Source: an uncultured Eubacterium sp. (GTDB taxonomy: Bacteria; Bacillota; Clostridia; Lachnospirales; Lachnospiraceae). From it: a DNA stretch of 64,000 nt. The stretch is from the NCBI GenBank assembly GCA_910589595.1, contig CAJUTM010000007.1, forward strand, positions 62,001-126,000. Reading direction: 5' to 3'. Shown here in pieces: positions 6,931 through 16,390 of the stretch. Positions within the stretch are counted from its first letter, which is position 1. The number at the start of each line of letters is the position of its first letter. Made by a program: the position numbers and the translations under genes. Below the pieces are notes generated by a model that made no database searches, was not told where the DNA came from, and saw nothing but the letters and a program-made list of their open reading frames with translations.

Positions 6931-8493
6931 ATGAAAAAGGGTTTATTGTATGCAATTATCTTGGGGAGCCTGTTGTTTGGCTTGGCAGGCTGCAGGGAAT
7001 ATCAGCCGGTGACAACAAAGGGGGATGTTGTAAGCGGGCAGGCCGCCGGAGTAAAGAAGCCAGTGAAAGAACCGTCAGTGGACGAGATTGAACGGGCGTT
7101 TCACAAAGCCATCCAGCATGAGGTTTATGAATACGACTGTAGGGACGAAGAATTTAGCGGCAGGGACATGGAGCTTTACTGCAAAAAGAAAAAAGATTGC
7201 CACCAGTACTATCTTGTTGATAAAGTGAGTGAGGGTGGCGAAACATATTACAACTATGATGTGCTATGTTATTACACCGATTGTGAGGAGCCGGGCTTTG
7301 AGACAATGATAGACGAATCGGCTTCAGGCGCTGTGTATACTAAAAAGGAATTGCGGGAAGAGCTGGATGGAGCGGTAAAAGTGACAAAGCTGAAACCGTG
7401 GAAGTATGAAGAGGGCAGGAGGCCGGATTATCCGGAGATGAGCAAGGAGACACGGAAGATAGTAAAACAGATAGAGGATAAGGTGAAAGAAGAGGCGCGG
7501 AAGTATTGCGTTGTTGGAGAAAAGAAAGACTGCCACGTATATATTCCGCAATTTGTACCGGCTGACCGGACAGTAGAGCTTCTTCTTGTAATTGACGAGG
7601 AAAAGGGAGAAAAGAAAGCGGGGGTATGCACTCTGGATTTCGATTTACACCCCGTAGCTACTTATGCCGATTGGATAGAGGAGTGGTTAGAGAGAGTTCA
7701 GCCAGAGGATAAGCGGGATAATTATTTGGTTGATGGATGGATGTTTGCTTACGGCAAATACCGCTGTTTGGATGAGTATGCTTTTGGCGAGATGGAGGAA
7801 AAACAGGTAGCTCATGCGATGACGGATTTTACTTTTTCACTGGAGCCGCGAAAATCCCTTTCCGAACAGGGGATTACGGAAGAAGTACAGCAGCAAATCA
7901 AACAGATTGCGCGGGAGCAGCTCCTTTGGTCTGAGCCGGAATCCGGAAACTATAGTTTGTACTATATGATATCAGACCTCAATCAGAATAGGCGGCTGGA
8001 GGTTGTTGTGTGTAAAGTATATAACAGCGCAACATATATATATGCGTATGAAATCAGTAAAGACGGCAGGCTGGTAAAGTGTGGCGAAGAGAGATGCGGT
8101 CTTGATATTAATGATTATTCGCAGGTGGATGCGTATTATTCCCCAAAGGATAATGTGTACTATTACTGCTCATCGCTCCGGTATAAAGACCAAAAAGGCG
8201 TAAGGGAAGTGCCGGGTGATTTTTCACTGCAGGGCGATACGATAAAACAAAGGCAGTTTGATGCAGGTAAAATTTTTGATGTTGATTCGACTACAGAAAA
8301 GGGTTATATGGTGGGGGGAAAAAAGGCGACCAGGGAAACTTATGAGAAAGAGGTAGATAGGCATTGGCGCGGAATGGAACAGAGGCACGCTTCCTTTGGC
8401 TGGTATAGCTGTGGCGCAACGAACAACATGGATGAGAAAGAGCTGGAGGCAAGACTTGCCCTTTCTTTTCTGGATTTTGCGATAACGGGATAA
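6931..8493 (+). CDS. Lipoprotein of unknown function
   Basis: The 520-aa protein has a lipoprotein signal: MKKG, a hydrophobic stretch, then the lipobox LAGC with Cys about residue 19. The ATG at 6931 is chosen because GGGAGG lies 6 nt upstream and because it places the signal at the N-terminus; an upstream in-frame start at 6913 would add an unlikely extension. The mature protein is highly charged. Around residue 350 the SDLNQNRRLEVVV segment resembles the 'DLNxDGxxE' calcium-binding-like repeats of Lachnospiraceae lipoproteins. No enzyme motif is visible. The stop codon is inside a 32-bp perfect palindrome. Neighbours are also surface-exposed proteins. Confidence 0.75.
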   Translation: MKKGLLYAIILGSLLFGLAGCREYQPVTTKGDVVSGQAAGVKKPVKEPSVDEIERAFHKAIQHEVYEYDCRDEEFSGRDMELYCKKKKDCHQYYLVDKVSEGGETYYNYDVLCYYTDCEEPGFETMIDESASGAVYTKKELREELDGAVKVTKLKPWKYEEGRRPDYPEMSKETRKIVKQIEDKVKEEARKYCVVGEKKDCHVYIPQFVPADRTVELLLVIDEEKGEKKAGVCTLDFDLHPVATYADWIEEWLERVQPEDKRDNYLVDGWMFAYGKYRCLDEYAFGEMEEKQVAHAMTDFTFSLEPRKSLSEQGITEEVQQQIKQIAREQLLWSEPESGNYSLYYMISDLNQNRRLEVVVCKVYNSATYIYAYEISKDGRLVKCGEERCGLDINDYSQVDAYYSPKDNVYYYCSSLRYKDQKGVREVPGDFSLQGDTIKQRQFDAGKIFDVDSTTEKGYMVGGKKATRETYEKEVDRHWRGMEQRHASFGWYSCGATNNMDEKELEARLALSFLDFAITG

Positions 8494-8515
8494 TTGTTGC
8501 AACAATTATCCCGTT
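8484..8515. repeat. Perfect 32-bp palindrome across a stop codon
   Basis: AACGGGATAATTGTTG (8484-8499) is followed directly by its exact reverse complement (8500-8515) with no loop bases. The TAA stop of the lipoprotein gene (8491-8493) lies in the left arm. There is no T-tract afterwards (the next bases are TCAATCG), so it is not a standard terminator; an operator, an RNA-stability hairpin or a weak terminator are possible. Confidence 0.85.
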
Positions 8516-8559
8516 TCAATCGTATATATAGTAAAATAAAGTGCAGAATGGGGATTGCT

Positions 8560-10314
8560 ATGCGAAAAAAACAGTTGTTGCTTATGATAATCGTAGTGGT
8601 GGGCGCCGCTCTTTTTTTGTCAGTTATCGGGTATATATGGATGAAAAAGGACGAAGAAGAGCATGCCAGATGGCTGGCCGGTTATCGGGGAATATGGGTA
8701 AGTGCAGACGGAAAATATAAATTAACGGTGCGGCGGACAACGAGCGCGCACATGGTTTTTTCATTTGAAAATAATGACACGGGGCAGACCCTTTCTTTTG
8801 CTTCCGCCGTTGCCACCGGTGATGGAGAATATGTTTTTAATTATAGTATTGAATCATATAAGGAAAACAATGTACAAAAGAGCAGATTGTGTTATGGTTC
8901 GGATTTTGAGGGGAAAATTCTGCTGAATGAAAAAGAAATTCATGTAGATGTGGAAAAGAATAAAAACAAGCAGGCAGTTAGCGACGGTATTGTATTTGAG
9001 GGGAATCTCAAGAAGAAAGAGGCGCTTCCGAAAATGGAAAAAGTGAATTTGACGGCATTTATGGGGAAGCGTCTTCCGGAAAAGTATCATGAGTGGAAAT
9101 CACTCGTCTGTCTGGAAGAAGAGCGGGAGAAAGTTTCCAGAGTACATATCGTATGGGATGATAAAAGAAATTATAAAAGTATGGAAAAATATGCTATGGG
9201 TGACATTGATTGCTGTCGTCTGTTTTCGGAATTGGAACATACTCTTGGCAGGCTCGTGGCAGAAGAACAATTAAATGACAACCGCTATAAGAGAGTGTTT
9301 GAGAAAGAGAACTTCCGGTATGAGTTTATCACCGATGGTTATGGTCTTGTTGTAGAGGCAGATTGTCAGTACAGAAAGCCGGTGAGGGGACGTCGGGAGG
9401 GAGATTTTATTATAGATGGGGATACGGTGCTGCGCTATTTGGGAGATTACGAGAAAGAGCGTCATATTGAGCTGCCGGAAGGAGTGAGACAAATTGCAGA
9501 GGGAGCTTTTACCGTGGAGAACAGCGCGCTGTGTTCGGATTGTGTCCATGTCTCTGAGTTAAAGATTCCCAAAGGAGTTTCGGTAGAACCATACGCTTTC
9601 CGGAATTGCGGAAAGTTGAAAATTGAACTGGAAGACGGCTGGACGGTGGTAGAAGAAAAAAGTTTTGCCCACATGGTAGAAAAATACATACAGAGGTTCC
9701 GGTCAAAATGGGTAGAGGTAGTGTTGCCGGAAACGGTGCGCCGGCTTAAAAAAAGTGCGTTTGCTCTGGAAGAAAATGAGGTACAGTCAATGTATGCTTC
9801 GGAAACGCAGGTATCATCTCCGCTGGAAGTAAAGCTTAACGATACGCTGGAATATATAGAGGATGATGCGCTGCAAGGAGTTATTTGTGACAAGATACCG
9901 AACCGTCTGATTGAACTGGGAACGAATTTTCTCTACAGGAGTGAAAATTATGGTTTCAGCTTATATTCAGATGATACCTATCAGTTGCCGGCTACGCTGA
10001 AGAAGATAGCAAGAAATACATTGCTTTCATCAGGCAGGTATGTTATTATAAATGGAGATTTGCCACAGTTGTATGGGAAATTGGATTATGAGGAGAACGT
10101 CGGCTGGGGAATAGAGTTAAAAGATAAAAAGGAATGGGAAGAGCTGTTCCGGCGTCTTGTCGACGGTCAGCGTCTGACGGAGCAGGAGAAAAAGGAAATC
10201 CGGCTTCGGTTGTCCGGCAAGGACATAAATTATGAATATTATTGGGACGATGACTGGGAAATTGACGAGGACGACTGGGATGACGAGGATGACTGGGATG
10301 ATTCGGACTATTAA
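8560..10314 (+). CDS. Membrane-anchored BspA-like leucine-rich-repeat protein with acidic tail
   Basis: The 584-aa protein has a helix at about residues 6-26 (LLLMIIVVVGAALFLSVIGYIW) that anchors it with the bulk outside. A beta-rich domain follows (YRGIWVSADGKYKLTV ... GDGEYVFNY, about residues 42-165), then a spacer, then LRR_5 units from about residue 285 (LRYLGDYEKERHIELPEGVRQIAEGAF, PYAFRNCGKL, LPETVRRLKKSAF, LEYIEDDAL). The tail is a DDW-rich acidic run (WDDDWEIDEDDWDDEDDWDD). The ATG at 8560 has GGGGAT upstream; an ATG at 8548 is an alternative. A decayed second copy lies at 12679-14252, beyond an ABC transporter. Function unknown; the fold suggests binding or adhesion. Confidence 0.78.
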   Translation: MRKKQLLLMIIVVVGAALFLSVIGYIWMKKDEEEHARWLAGYRGIWVSADGKYKLTVRRTTSAHMVFSFENNDTGQTLSFASAVATGDGEYVFNYSIESYKENNVQKSRLCYGSDFEGKILLNEKEIHVDVEKNKNKQAVSDGIVFEGNLKKKEALPKMEKVNLTAFMGKRLPEKYHEWKSLVCLEEEREKVSRVHIVWDDKRNYKSMEKYAMGDIDCCRLFSELEHTLGRLVAEEQLNDNRYKRVFEKENFRYEFITDGYGLVVEADCQYRKPVRGRREGDFIIDGDTVLRYLGDYEKERHIELPEGVRQIAEGAFTVENSALCSDCVHVSELKIPKGVSVEPYAFRNCGKLKIELEDGWTVVEEKSFAHMVEKYIQRFRSKWVEVVLPETVRRLKKSAFALEENEVQSMYASETQVSSPLEVKLNDTLEYIEDDALQGVICDKIPNRLIELGTNFLYRSENYGFSLYSDDTYQLPATLKKIARNTLLSSGRYVIINGDLPQLYGKLDYEENVGWGIELKDKKEWEELFRRLVDGQRLTEQEKKEIRLRLSGKDINYEYYWDDDWEIDEDDWDDEDDWDDSDY

Positions 10315-10356
10315 ATTTGTACTATTTATCCGCTGAGTTTCAGAATGGAGGTTTTT

Positions 10357-11070
10357 ATGTTAAAGATTGTGAAGATGACGAAAACATATGGCGACAGGAC
10401 AGCGGTGGATGAATTGTCGCTGCATATTGCGTCGGGAGAAATTTATGGTTTTATTGGACATAATGGCGCCGGCAAGACGACAACCATTAAGTCTTGTGCC
10501 GGCATTTTGCCGTTTGATTCCGGTGAGATATGGATTGACGGCGTGTCGATTCAAAAGGATGCGCTCGCCTGTAAAAAGAAGATTGCTTATATACCGGATA
10601 ATCCGGATTTGTATGAGTTTATGAGCGGGATTAAATATTTGAATTTTGTGGCGGATATTTTCGGAGTGGAAGAGGATGTGAGAACAGAGCGGATTCATAA
10701 GTATGCGGAGCTTTTTGGATTGACAGAAGATTTGGCGCAACCGATTTCAGCATATTCGCATGGTATGAAGCAGAAGCTGGCCATCATTTCCGCATGGCTC
10801 CATGAGCCGAAACTGATTATTATGGACGAGCCGTTTGTCGGATTAGACCCGAAAGCGTCTCATACATTAAAAGAAATGATGCGCAGTATGTGTGATGCCG
10901 GCGGAGCCATTTTCTTTTCTACTCATGTACTGGAAGTGGCGGAAAAGCTGTGTGACCGGATTGCTATTATTCGGGATGGAAAGTTGATTTGCAGTGGAAC
11001 GATGGAAGAGGTAAAAGGCGATACCTCACTTGAAGAGGTGTTTCTTGAAATGGAGGAAGAAACATGTTAG
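10357..11070 (+). CDS. ABC transporter ATP-binding protein
   Basis: The 237-aa ATPase has Walker A GHNGAGKTTTIK (about residues 35-46), the signature SHGMKQKLAII, Walker B LIIMDEPFVGLDP and the switch His in FFSTHVLEVAE. The ABC-2 exporter type is indicated by its length, the CcmA-like sequence and its partner. ATG 10357 has GGAGG 5-9 nt upstream and is preferred over the in-frame ATG at 10345 that overlaps that ribosome site. The last 7 nt overlap the permease gene, showing translational coupling. Substrate is unknown. Confidence 0.93.
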   Translation: MLKIVKMTKTYGDRTAVDELSLHIASGEIYGFIGHNGAGKTTTIKSCAGILPFDSGEIWIDGVSIQKDALACKKKIAYIPDNPDLYEFMSGIKYLNFVADIFGVEEDVRTERIHKYAELFGLTEDLAQPISAYSHGMKQKLAIISAWLHEPKLIIMDEPFVGLDPKASHTLKEMMRSMCDAGGAIFFSTHVLEVAEKLCDRIAIIRDGKLICSGTMEEVKGDTSLEEVFLEMEEETC

Positions 11071-12653
11071 GAATTTTGTTTAAAAAGCAGATGTCAGAGC
11101 TGAATCAGAGTTTTTTTCAGGATAGAAAGAAAGGAAAGAGACGTTCGGCGGTCTCAACGGCTGCTCTCGTTCTTCTCTATTTGAGCCTGCTCGTATGTTT
11201 AGGCGGCATTTTTTTTTATGTCGGCAAAGTACTCTGCCAGCCGCTGCTACAGGCCGGAATCGGCTGGCTGTATTTTACCATTATGGGGATGATAGCTCTG
11301 GCGTTAGGTATATTTGGCAGTATCTTTAATACGTTTGCCAGCTTATATCAGGCGAAAGATAATGATTTATTGCTGTCGCTGCCGATTCCAATCCGCGCAA
11401 TTCTGTTAGTGCGCCTGTCAGGCGTATATGTCATGGGACTTCTGTATGGCAGTATTGTTACGATTCCCGCGATTATCGTATATGTTATGACGGCAGGGGC
11501 GAGGGCTGTTTTGGGAGGGATTGTCTGGTTGTTTCTGATTTCCCTGTGTAATCTCATTCTTTCCTGTATACTTGGCTGGGTTGTTGCGAAGATAAACAGC
11601 AGGCTGCGAAATAAGAGTTTACTTACGGTAGTAGTGTCGCTGGCGTTTCTCGGGGGATATTATTACGTTTGGTTTCAGGCGAATCATTTGCTGCAGATGT
11701 TGATTATCAACAGTATGACGGTAGGCGCCAAAATAAAAGGAGCTGTGTATCCGCTTTATCTGTTAGGACGCGTGGGAGAGGGAGATATCGTGTCCGCGTT
11801 ATTGTGCGCAGCCGTTTTGTTTGCGGCCGCAGCTCTGGTATACCGGATATTGTCTTACAATTTTGTGAAGATGACTGCGTCTTCTTCCGGAAAGCAGCAT
11901 ACGCGTTACAGGGAGAAGAGACTCCGCCGCAAAAGTTGTATGGGAGCGCTGTTGACGAGGGAAGTGCGCCGCTTTCTGTCCAGTTCCACCTATATGCTCA
12001 ATTGCTCTTTAGGCACGCTGTTTCTCGTTGCTGCGTCGGTGTTTCTTTTAGTGAAAGGAAACTGGATATTGGGTGCCCTGTGGCAATTTTTTGAGGCTGA
12101 CATGAAGATGGTTTTCCTTATCGGCTGCGTTGGCGTCTGTGGACTAGCCGCCATGAATGATATTACGGCGCCGTCCGTCTCTCTGGAGGGAAAGAATTTG
12201 TGGATTCTCCAGTCTTTGCCGATTGCCTCATGGGATGTGCTGAAAGTGAAATTATATCTTCATCTTCTGCTTACCGGCATTCCCGCTATTTTGTGTACTG
12301 TCTGTATGGCGGTTGTATTCCGGTTTTCCTTATTAATGGCGTCTGCTGCTATTCTCATGGTTTTCCTCTTTACGCTGCTGAGTGCGGAAACCGGTCTGTG
12401 GATGAATTTAAAAATGCCGAATCTTAACTGGAAAAGTGAAACTGCTGTAGTAAAGCAGAGCATAAGCGTGTTTCTGGTGCTGCTACTAAATCTGGTGTAT
12501 GCGTTTGCCATCATGGGGGTATATGTTATTACAGGAGAACCGCTGGGCGCTGAATTATATATATTTGGCTGCTGCCTGTTGACGGCAGTACTTTGTTTCT
12601 GGATATTTTACTGGTTAAAGACAAGAGGAACGAAGATTTTGGAAAATTTGTAA
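11064..12653 (+). CDS. ABC-2 type exporter permease
   Basis: The 529-aa protein is an integral membrane partner of the preceding ATPase. About twelve hydrophobic segments are visible, among them ALVLLYLSLLVCLGGIFFYV, LYFTIMGMIALALGIFGSI and the C-terminal ELYIFGCCLLTAVLCFWIFY, with a cytoplasmic basic loop near the middle (RYREKRLRRKSC). The DNDLLLSLPIP segment after the second helix is typical of the large putative ABC exporter permeases of Firmicutes (PF16949-like). Its gene begins within the end of the ATPase gene. It sits between the intact and broken leucine-rich-repeat genes, but a functional link to them is only suggested by position. Confidence 0.88.
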   Translation: MLGILFKKQMSELNQSFFQDRKKGKRRSAVSTAALVLLYLSLLVCLGGIFFYVGKVLCQPLLQAGIGWLYFTIMGMIALALGIFGSIFNTFASLYQAKDNDLLLSLPIPIRAILLVRLSGVYVMGLLYGSIVTIPAIIVYVMTAGARAVLGGIVWLFLISLCNLILSCILGWVVAKINSRLRNKSLLTVVVSLAFLGGYYYVWFQANHLLQMLIINSMTVGAKIKGAVYPLYLLGRVGEGDIVSALLCAAVLFAAAALVYRILSYNFVKMTASSSGKQHTRYREKRLRRKSCMGALLTREVRRFLSSSTYMLNCSLGTLFLVAASVFLLVKGNWILGALWQFFEADMKMVFLIGCVGVCGLAAMNDITAPSVSLEGKNLWILQSLPIASWDVLKVKLYLHLLLTGIPAILCTVCMAVVFRFSLLMASAAILMVFLFTLLSAETGLWMNLKMPNLNWKSETAVVKQSISVFLVLLLNLVYAFAIMGVYVITGEPLGAELYIFGCCLLTAVLCFWIFYWLKTRGTKILENL

Positions 12654-12678
12654 AGAAATGTGGGAATGGAGGATACGC

Positions 12679-14252
12679 ATGAGGAAAAGGCGGTTGATTA
12701 GAACAATTATAATCGCAGCTTTTTGTGCTGTTATATTTTCTGTCATAGTTATGATATGGATGAAAAAAGATGCCGAAGAATATAAAAAATGGCAGGCCAA
12801 TACAGAGGAACGTGGGTAAGTCCGGACGGACAATATAAGATGACGGTACAGAGGGTGACAAGCGCTCATATTATTTTTTCCGTGACAAATAAAGATAATC
12901 TCAGTCTGAACTATGCTTCTGCGACGGCAGTCGGAGACGGGGAGTATTGATTCTCCGCTATCTGGGAGACTATGAGAAGAGCCGGACTGTCACGCTGCCG
13001 CAGGGAACAAAGAAAATTGCCAGCGGGGCGTTTACGGTAACGCCGGATACCGTACAGCAAAAATATGTGAAATCGCTAAAATTAAGTATTCCAAGCGGGA
13101 TAGAGATAGAGAGAAATGCATTTGAGAATTGCAGCAGTATGCAGATTACATTGGAGGAGGGATGGACTTCCGTACCGGAAGAAGCGTTTGCTCATATGGT
13201 TGGAGCGGGTGGATTGAGAGGAAAAGCCGGATGGGTAAAAGTAAATCTGCCCCATTCGCTCCGCCGTCTGGAAGCCAAAGCGTTTGAGACAAATTGGTTT
13301 GAAGGGGGGGGAAGCATATACAGAAGAGGATACTATGGGGGGCGTGCTGGAGATAGGTGTACAACCGGTGACGGTACTCCTGAATGAGGAACTGGAATAT
13401 ATTGGTGATAATGCTTTGTATGGCATTTGCAATACGATGCTTCCGAAAAAGATAAAATATATAGGAGCTAATTTTACGCTTCTTCCCAGTGTGGCATTTT
13501 GGAATGCTTCTGATGTTAAAGTGCAAAAACCGGATGGATTTTATTCATGGGAATACTGCTATAATATAGCGTTGCCGGAGCAGCTTGAATATGTATCAGA
13601 AAAGGGATTCTATTTTTGGACGCCGGAATTTTCAATGAGAGCTATAGATGGAAATTTCACTGTTCTTCAGATACCGGAAAATGCGAAAAATGTTCCATGT
13701 CTGTCTAATATTTTGGTAATCCAATATTCTGTAAATGAGAAGAATAATAAATACAGCAGTAAAGATGGTTGGCTTTTTTCCAGAGATGGAAAGAAATTGT
13801 ATAGAACTACCAGTGAGATTGATTTTAGCAAAAAGCAAAAGGGTCGGGAAGTTACGTTTAAAAAAATATCGAAAGGAACCTACAAAACTTATGTTCGTAT
13901 TAAAGAGGGGATAGAAGAAATTGCTTCTCAGGCTTTTGCTAGCATTGTTAATCGCTCCGCCGACATACTTGACGTCCAGTTTATCACTCCGAACTCATTA
14001 AAATGCATAGACAGAGGGGCGTTGTTCGAAAATCGTTCATATTTTGATACTTGGGACGACAGCGTCACTTCGGTAAAGATAGCCGGAGAAGTACCTCAAT
14101 TTACCGGAGACATTTCACCGGACAGTGCCTATAAGCGTAAAGTTTATGTAAAGAAGCAGTACCGTGAGAAGTTTATTAAGGAACTGTTTGAAGGGCAACA
14201 GCTTTCGGACAAACAGAAGAATCAGATTAAAAAGTGTATTATCGGGTATTAA
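12679..14252 (+). pseudogene. Decayed paralogue of the leucine-rich-repeat gene at 8560
   Basis: Three frames together follow the protein encoded at 8560-10314. From ATG 12679 (MRKRRLIRTIIIAAF) the anchor helix and VMIWMKKDAEEYKKWQA are kept; the frame then breaks at about 12797, after which YRGTWVSPDGQYKMTV continues in another frame. At about 12948 (GDGEY) some 170 residues are missing and the text resumes with LRYLGDYEKSRTVTLPQGTKKI. A third break lies at the run of eight G (13304-13311), beyond which the frame to 14252 continues with LNEELEYIGDNALYGIC. The C-terminal part is more divergent and lacks the acidic tail. The last 966 nt (13287-14252) could still be translated but have no ribosome site. 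Confidence 0.8.
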
Positions 14253-14318
14253 AGACATCGAGAGACTTTTCAGGGAATTGTCTGTAATAGGATTAATTAA
14301 ACTAAAGGAAGGACATGT

Positions 14319-15185
14319 ATGGAACAAATATTCGAAATAGTAAAAGAAGCATGTGTGGATACGGGAAAACTAGTTCCGTTTTTGTTCCTGACGTATTTGC
14401 TGATGGAATGGCTGGAGCACAAGACGGGCAGCAGGACGCAGGCGCTCATTCTTCGTACGGGCAAGGCCGGGCCTCTGTTTGGCGGCGTGCTGGGGGTATT
14501 TCCCCAGTGCGGTTTTTCCGCGGCGGCAGCCAATTTGTATGCGGGCGGGGTAATTACTGCCGGCACATTGACTGCCGTGTTTTTGTCTACTTCGGATGAG
14601 ATGCTTCCCATTTTTGTATCGGAAGCGGTGCCAGTTTCGACAATTGCCAAAATTTTGCTGTGGAAAGCGGCGTATGCCGTTGTCTGCGGTTTTATTCTGG
14701 ATTTCCTCTATCATGGGATTTTTCGCCGCAAGCTGCGCTACAAAAATATTCATACGATGTGTGAGAGTGAGCACTGTAAATGTGAAGAAGGTGTTTTTAT
14801 CTCTGCGCTGCGGCATACGGTACAGATTTTCCTTTTCATTTTTGTGGTAACACTCATTTTAGAAGCAGTCTTAGAGAGCGTGGGAGAAGAAAGGCTGGCC
14901 TTGGTAATTTCTGACTTGCCGGTCGTCGGGGAGGCCGTTGCCGGACTCATCGGCCTTATACCAAATTGCGCCTCATCTGTTATTATTACCCAATTGTATT
15001 TGCAGCGTGTAATAGGCGCGGGGCCGATGATGGCGGGATTGTTTGTCAACGGGGGAGTGGGCATTCTGGTGCTTTGCCGTATGAACAAGCGCTCGGTAAA
15101 ACAAAACGTGGGTATCATTGCCTACCTCTATCTGGCAGGAGTTGTCGGCGGGATTCTTATAAGCCTGCTGCGGATTTCTTTCTAA
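14319..15185 (+). CDS. Putative heavy-metal exporter permease (ArsP_2 / PF11449-like)
   Basis: The 288-aa protein has about eight to ten membrane segments. The family signature is GVLGVFPQCGFSAAAANLYAGG followed by TAVFLSTSDEMLPI (about residues 55-97), and a mirrored IGLIPNCASSVIITQLYLQ in the second half, so two inverted halves each carry a P-x-C motif likely in the translocation path. A Cys/His cluster (CESEHCKCEEG) lies in the central loop and could bind metal. Related proteins are annotated as arsenic or manganese transporters; the real substrate is not established. AAAGGAAGG precedes the ATG. It follows the decayed leucine-rich-repeat gene and is followed by the leuB promoter. Confidence 0.8.
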   Translation: MEQIFEIVKEACVDTGKLVPFLFLTYLLMEWLEHKTGSRTQALILRTGKAGPLFGGVLGVFPQCGFSAAAANLYAGGVITAGTLTAVFLSTSDEMLPIFVSEAVPVSTIAKILLWKAAYAVVCGFILDFLYHGIFRRKLRYKNIHTMCESEHCKCEEGVFISALRHTVQIFLFIFVVTLILEAVLESVGEERLALVISDLPVVGEAVAGLIGLIPNCASSVIITQLYLQRVIGAGPMMAGLFVNGGVGILVLCRMNKRSVKQNVGIIAYLYLAGVVGGILISLLRISF

Positions 15186-15201
15186 TTGCCACTTACTGTG
15201 C

Positions 15202-15231
15202 TTGACACATCCCCCCTTTTTGCATTATACT
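15202..15231 (+). promoter_or_regulatory. Near-consensus sigma-A promoter of the leuB-serA block
   Basis: A consensus TTGACA (15202-15207) and TATACT (15226-15231) are separated by 18 bp, 57 bp before the leuB ATG. No T-box or leader-peptide structure was seen in the short leader. Confidence 0.8.
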
Positions 15232-15288
15232 ATGAAATTATGGGGATAGTATGCCCTTTTGACATAAGGAAATGGAGATGAGACGTAC

Positions 15289-16371
15289 ATGAAATATCAT
15301 ATTGCAGTAATTCCGGGAGACGGTATCGGTCCTGAGATTGTGGCCGAAGCAAAAAAAGTTTTAGATAAAGTAGCGAGCGTCTATGGACATGACTTTGAAT
15401 ATGAAGAGTTGCTGATGGGCGGCTGCTCGATTGATGCTTATGGGGAACCATTGACGGAGGAGACATTGGAGCGCGCAAGAAAAAGCGATTCCATCCTGCT
15501 TGGTTCGGTAGGCGGACGAGTCGGTGTGGATAGCTGGTATGATTTGCCGCCGGAAAAGAGACCGGAAGCCGGTCTTTTGAAAATTCGCAAAGGTCTGGGA
15601 TTGTTTTGTAATTTACGTCCGGCGATTTTATTCGAAGAGTTAAGTGGTGCGTGTCCCCTGAAAGAAGAGATTATTGAGGGCGGGTTTGATTTTATCTTTG
15701 CCCGTGAATTGACAGGCGGTCTCTATTTTGGAGAGCGTTACACAAAGGAAATTGACGGCGTTATGACGGCTGTCGATACATTAAAATATGATGAAAATGA
15801 GATACGGCGCATTGCGAAACAGGCATTTGAGATTGCCATGAAACGCAGAAAGCGCGTCTGTAGTGTTGATAAGGCAAATGTTTTGGATTCCTCGCGTCTG
15901 TGGTCTAAAGTCGTCGAGGAGGTCAGCAAGGATTATCCGGAAGTGGAGCTGACCAATATGCTGGTAGATAATTGCGCCATGCAGATTGTCCGCAATCCAA
16001 AACAGTTTGATGTTATATTGACGGAGAATATGTTTGGCGACATATTGTCGGATGAGGCAAGTATGGTGACAGGTTCTTTGGGAATGCTTTCTTCTGCCAG
16101 TTTGGGAGAGGGAACGTTTGGTATGTATGAGCCGAGTCATGGCTCTGCTCCTGACATTGCTGGCCAAAATAAAGCCAATCCAATTGCAACGATTCTTTCC
16201 GCTGCTATGCTGCTTCGTTATTCATTTGCTCTTTCGAAAGAAGCAGATGCTATAGAAAATGCAGTGAAGACGGTGCTGAAAAAGGGATTGAGGACAATTG
16301 ATATAATGGATGATGGCAAAACCCTTTTGGGAACAAAAGAGATGGGGGACGCCATTGCGAATGAGATATGA
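15289..16371 (+). CDS. leuB: 3-isopropylmalate dehydrogenase
   Basis: The 360-aa enzyme oxidises and decarboxylates 3-isopropylmalate with NAD in leucine synthesis. It starts KYHIAVIPGDGIGPEIVAEA, has GSVGG, the active-site segment IRKGLGLFCNLRPA, RELTGGLYFG, VDKANVLDSSRLW with the catalytic Lys, and ends with the NAD-binding EPSHGSAPDIAGQNKANPIA. Length matches LeuB. AAATGGAG precedes the ATG. It is the first gene of a leuB-ilvD-ilvB-serC-serA run; leuA and leuCD are not in the window. Confidence 0.97.
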   Translation: MKYHIAVIPGDGIGPEIVAEAKKVLDKVASVYGHDFEYEELLMGGCSIDAYGEPLTEETLERARKSDSILLGSVGGRVGVDSWYDLPPEKRPEAGLLKIRKGLGLFCNLRPAILFEELSGACPLKEEIIEGGFDFIFARELTGGLYFGERYTKEIDGVMTAVDTLKYDENEIRRIAKQAFEIAMKRRKRVCSVDKANVLDSSRLWSKVVEEVSKDYPEVELTNMLVDNCAMQIVRNPKQFDVILTENMFGDILSDEASMVTGSLGMLSSASLGEGTFGMYEPSHGSAPDIAGQNKANPIATILSAAMLLRYSFALSKEADAIENAVKTVLKKGLRTIDIMDDGKTLLGTKEMGDAIANEI

Positions 16372-16390
16372 AGAAATGGAGATGAAATAG

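Noticed and set aside
12797..13311. That the frame breaks in the second leucine-rich-repeat gene are sequencing errors
   Set aside because: The missing 170-codon segment cannot be a base-call error, so at least one real lesion exists; the G8 shift alone could be an error and is flagged as such.
15232..15288. A T-box or leader-peptide attenuator before leuB
   Set aside because: The gap between promoter and start is only 57 bp, too short for a T-box, and no Leu-rich leader frame exists.
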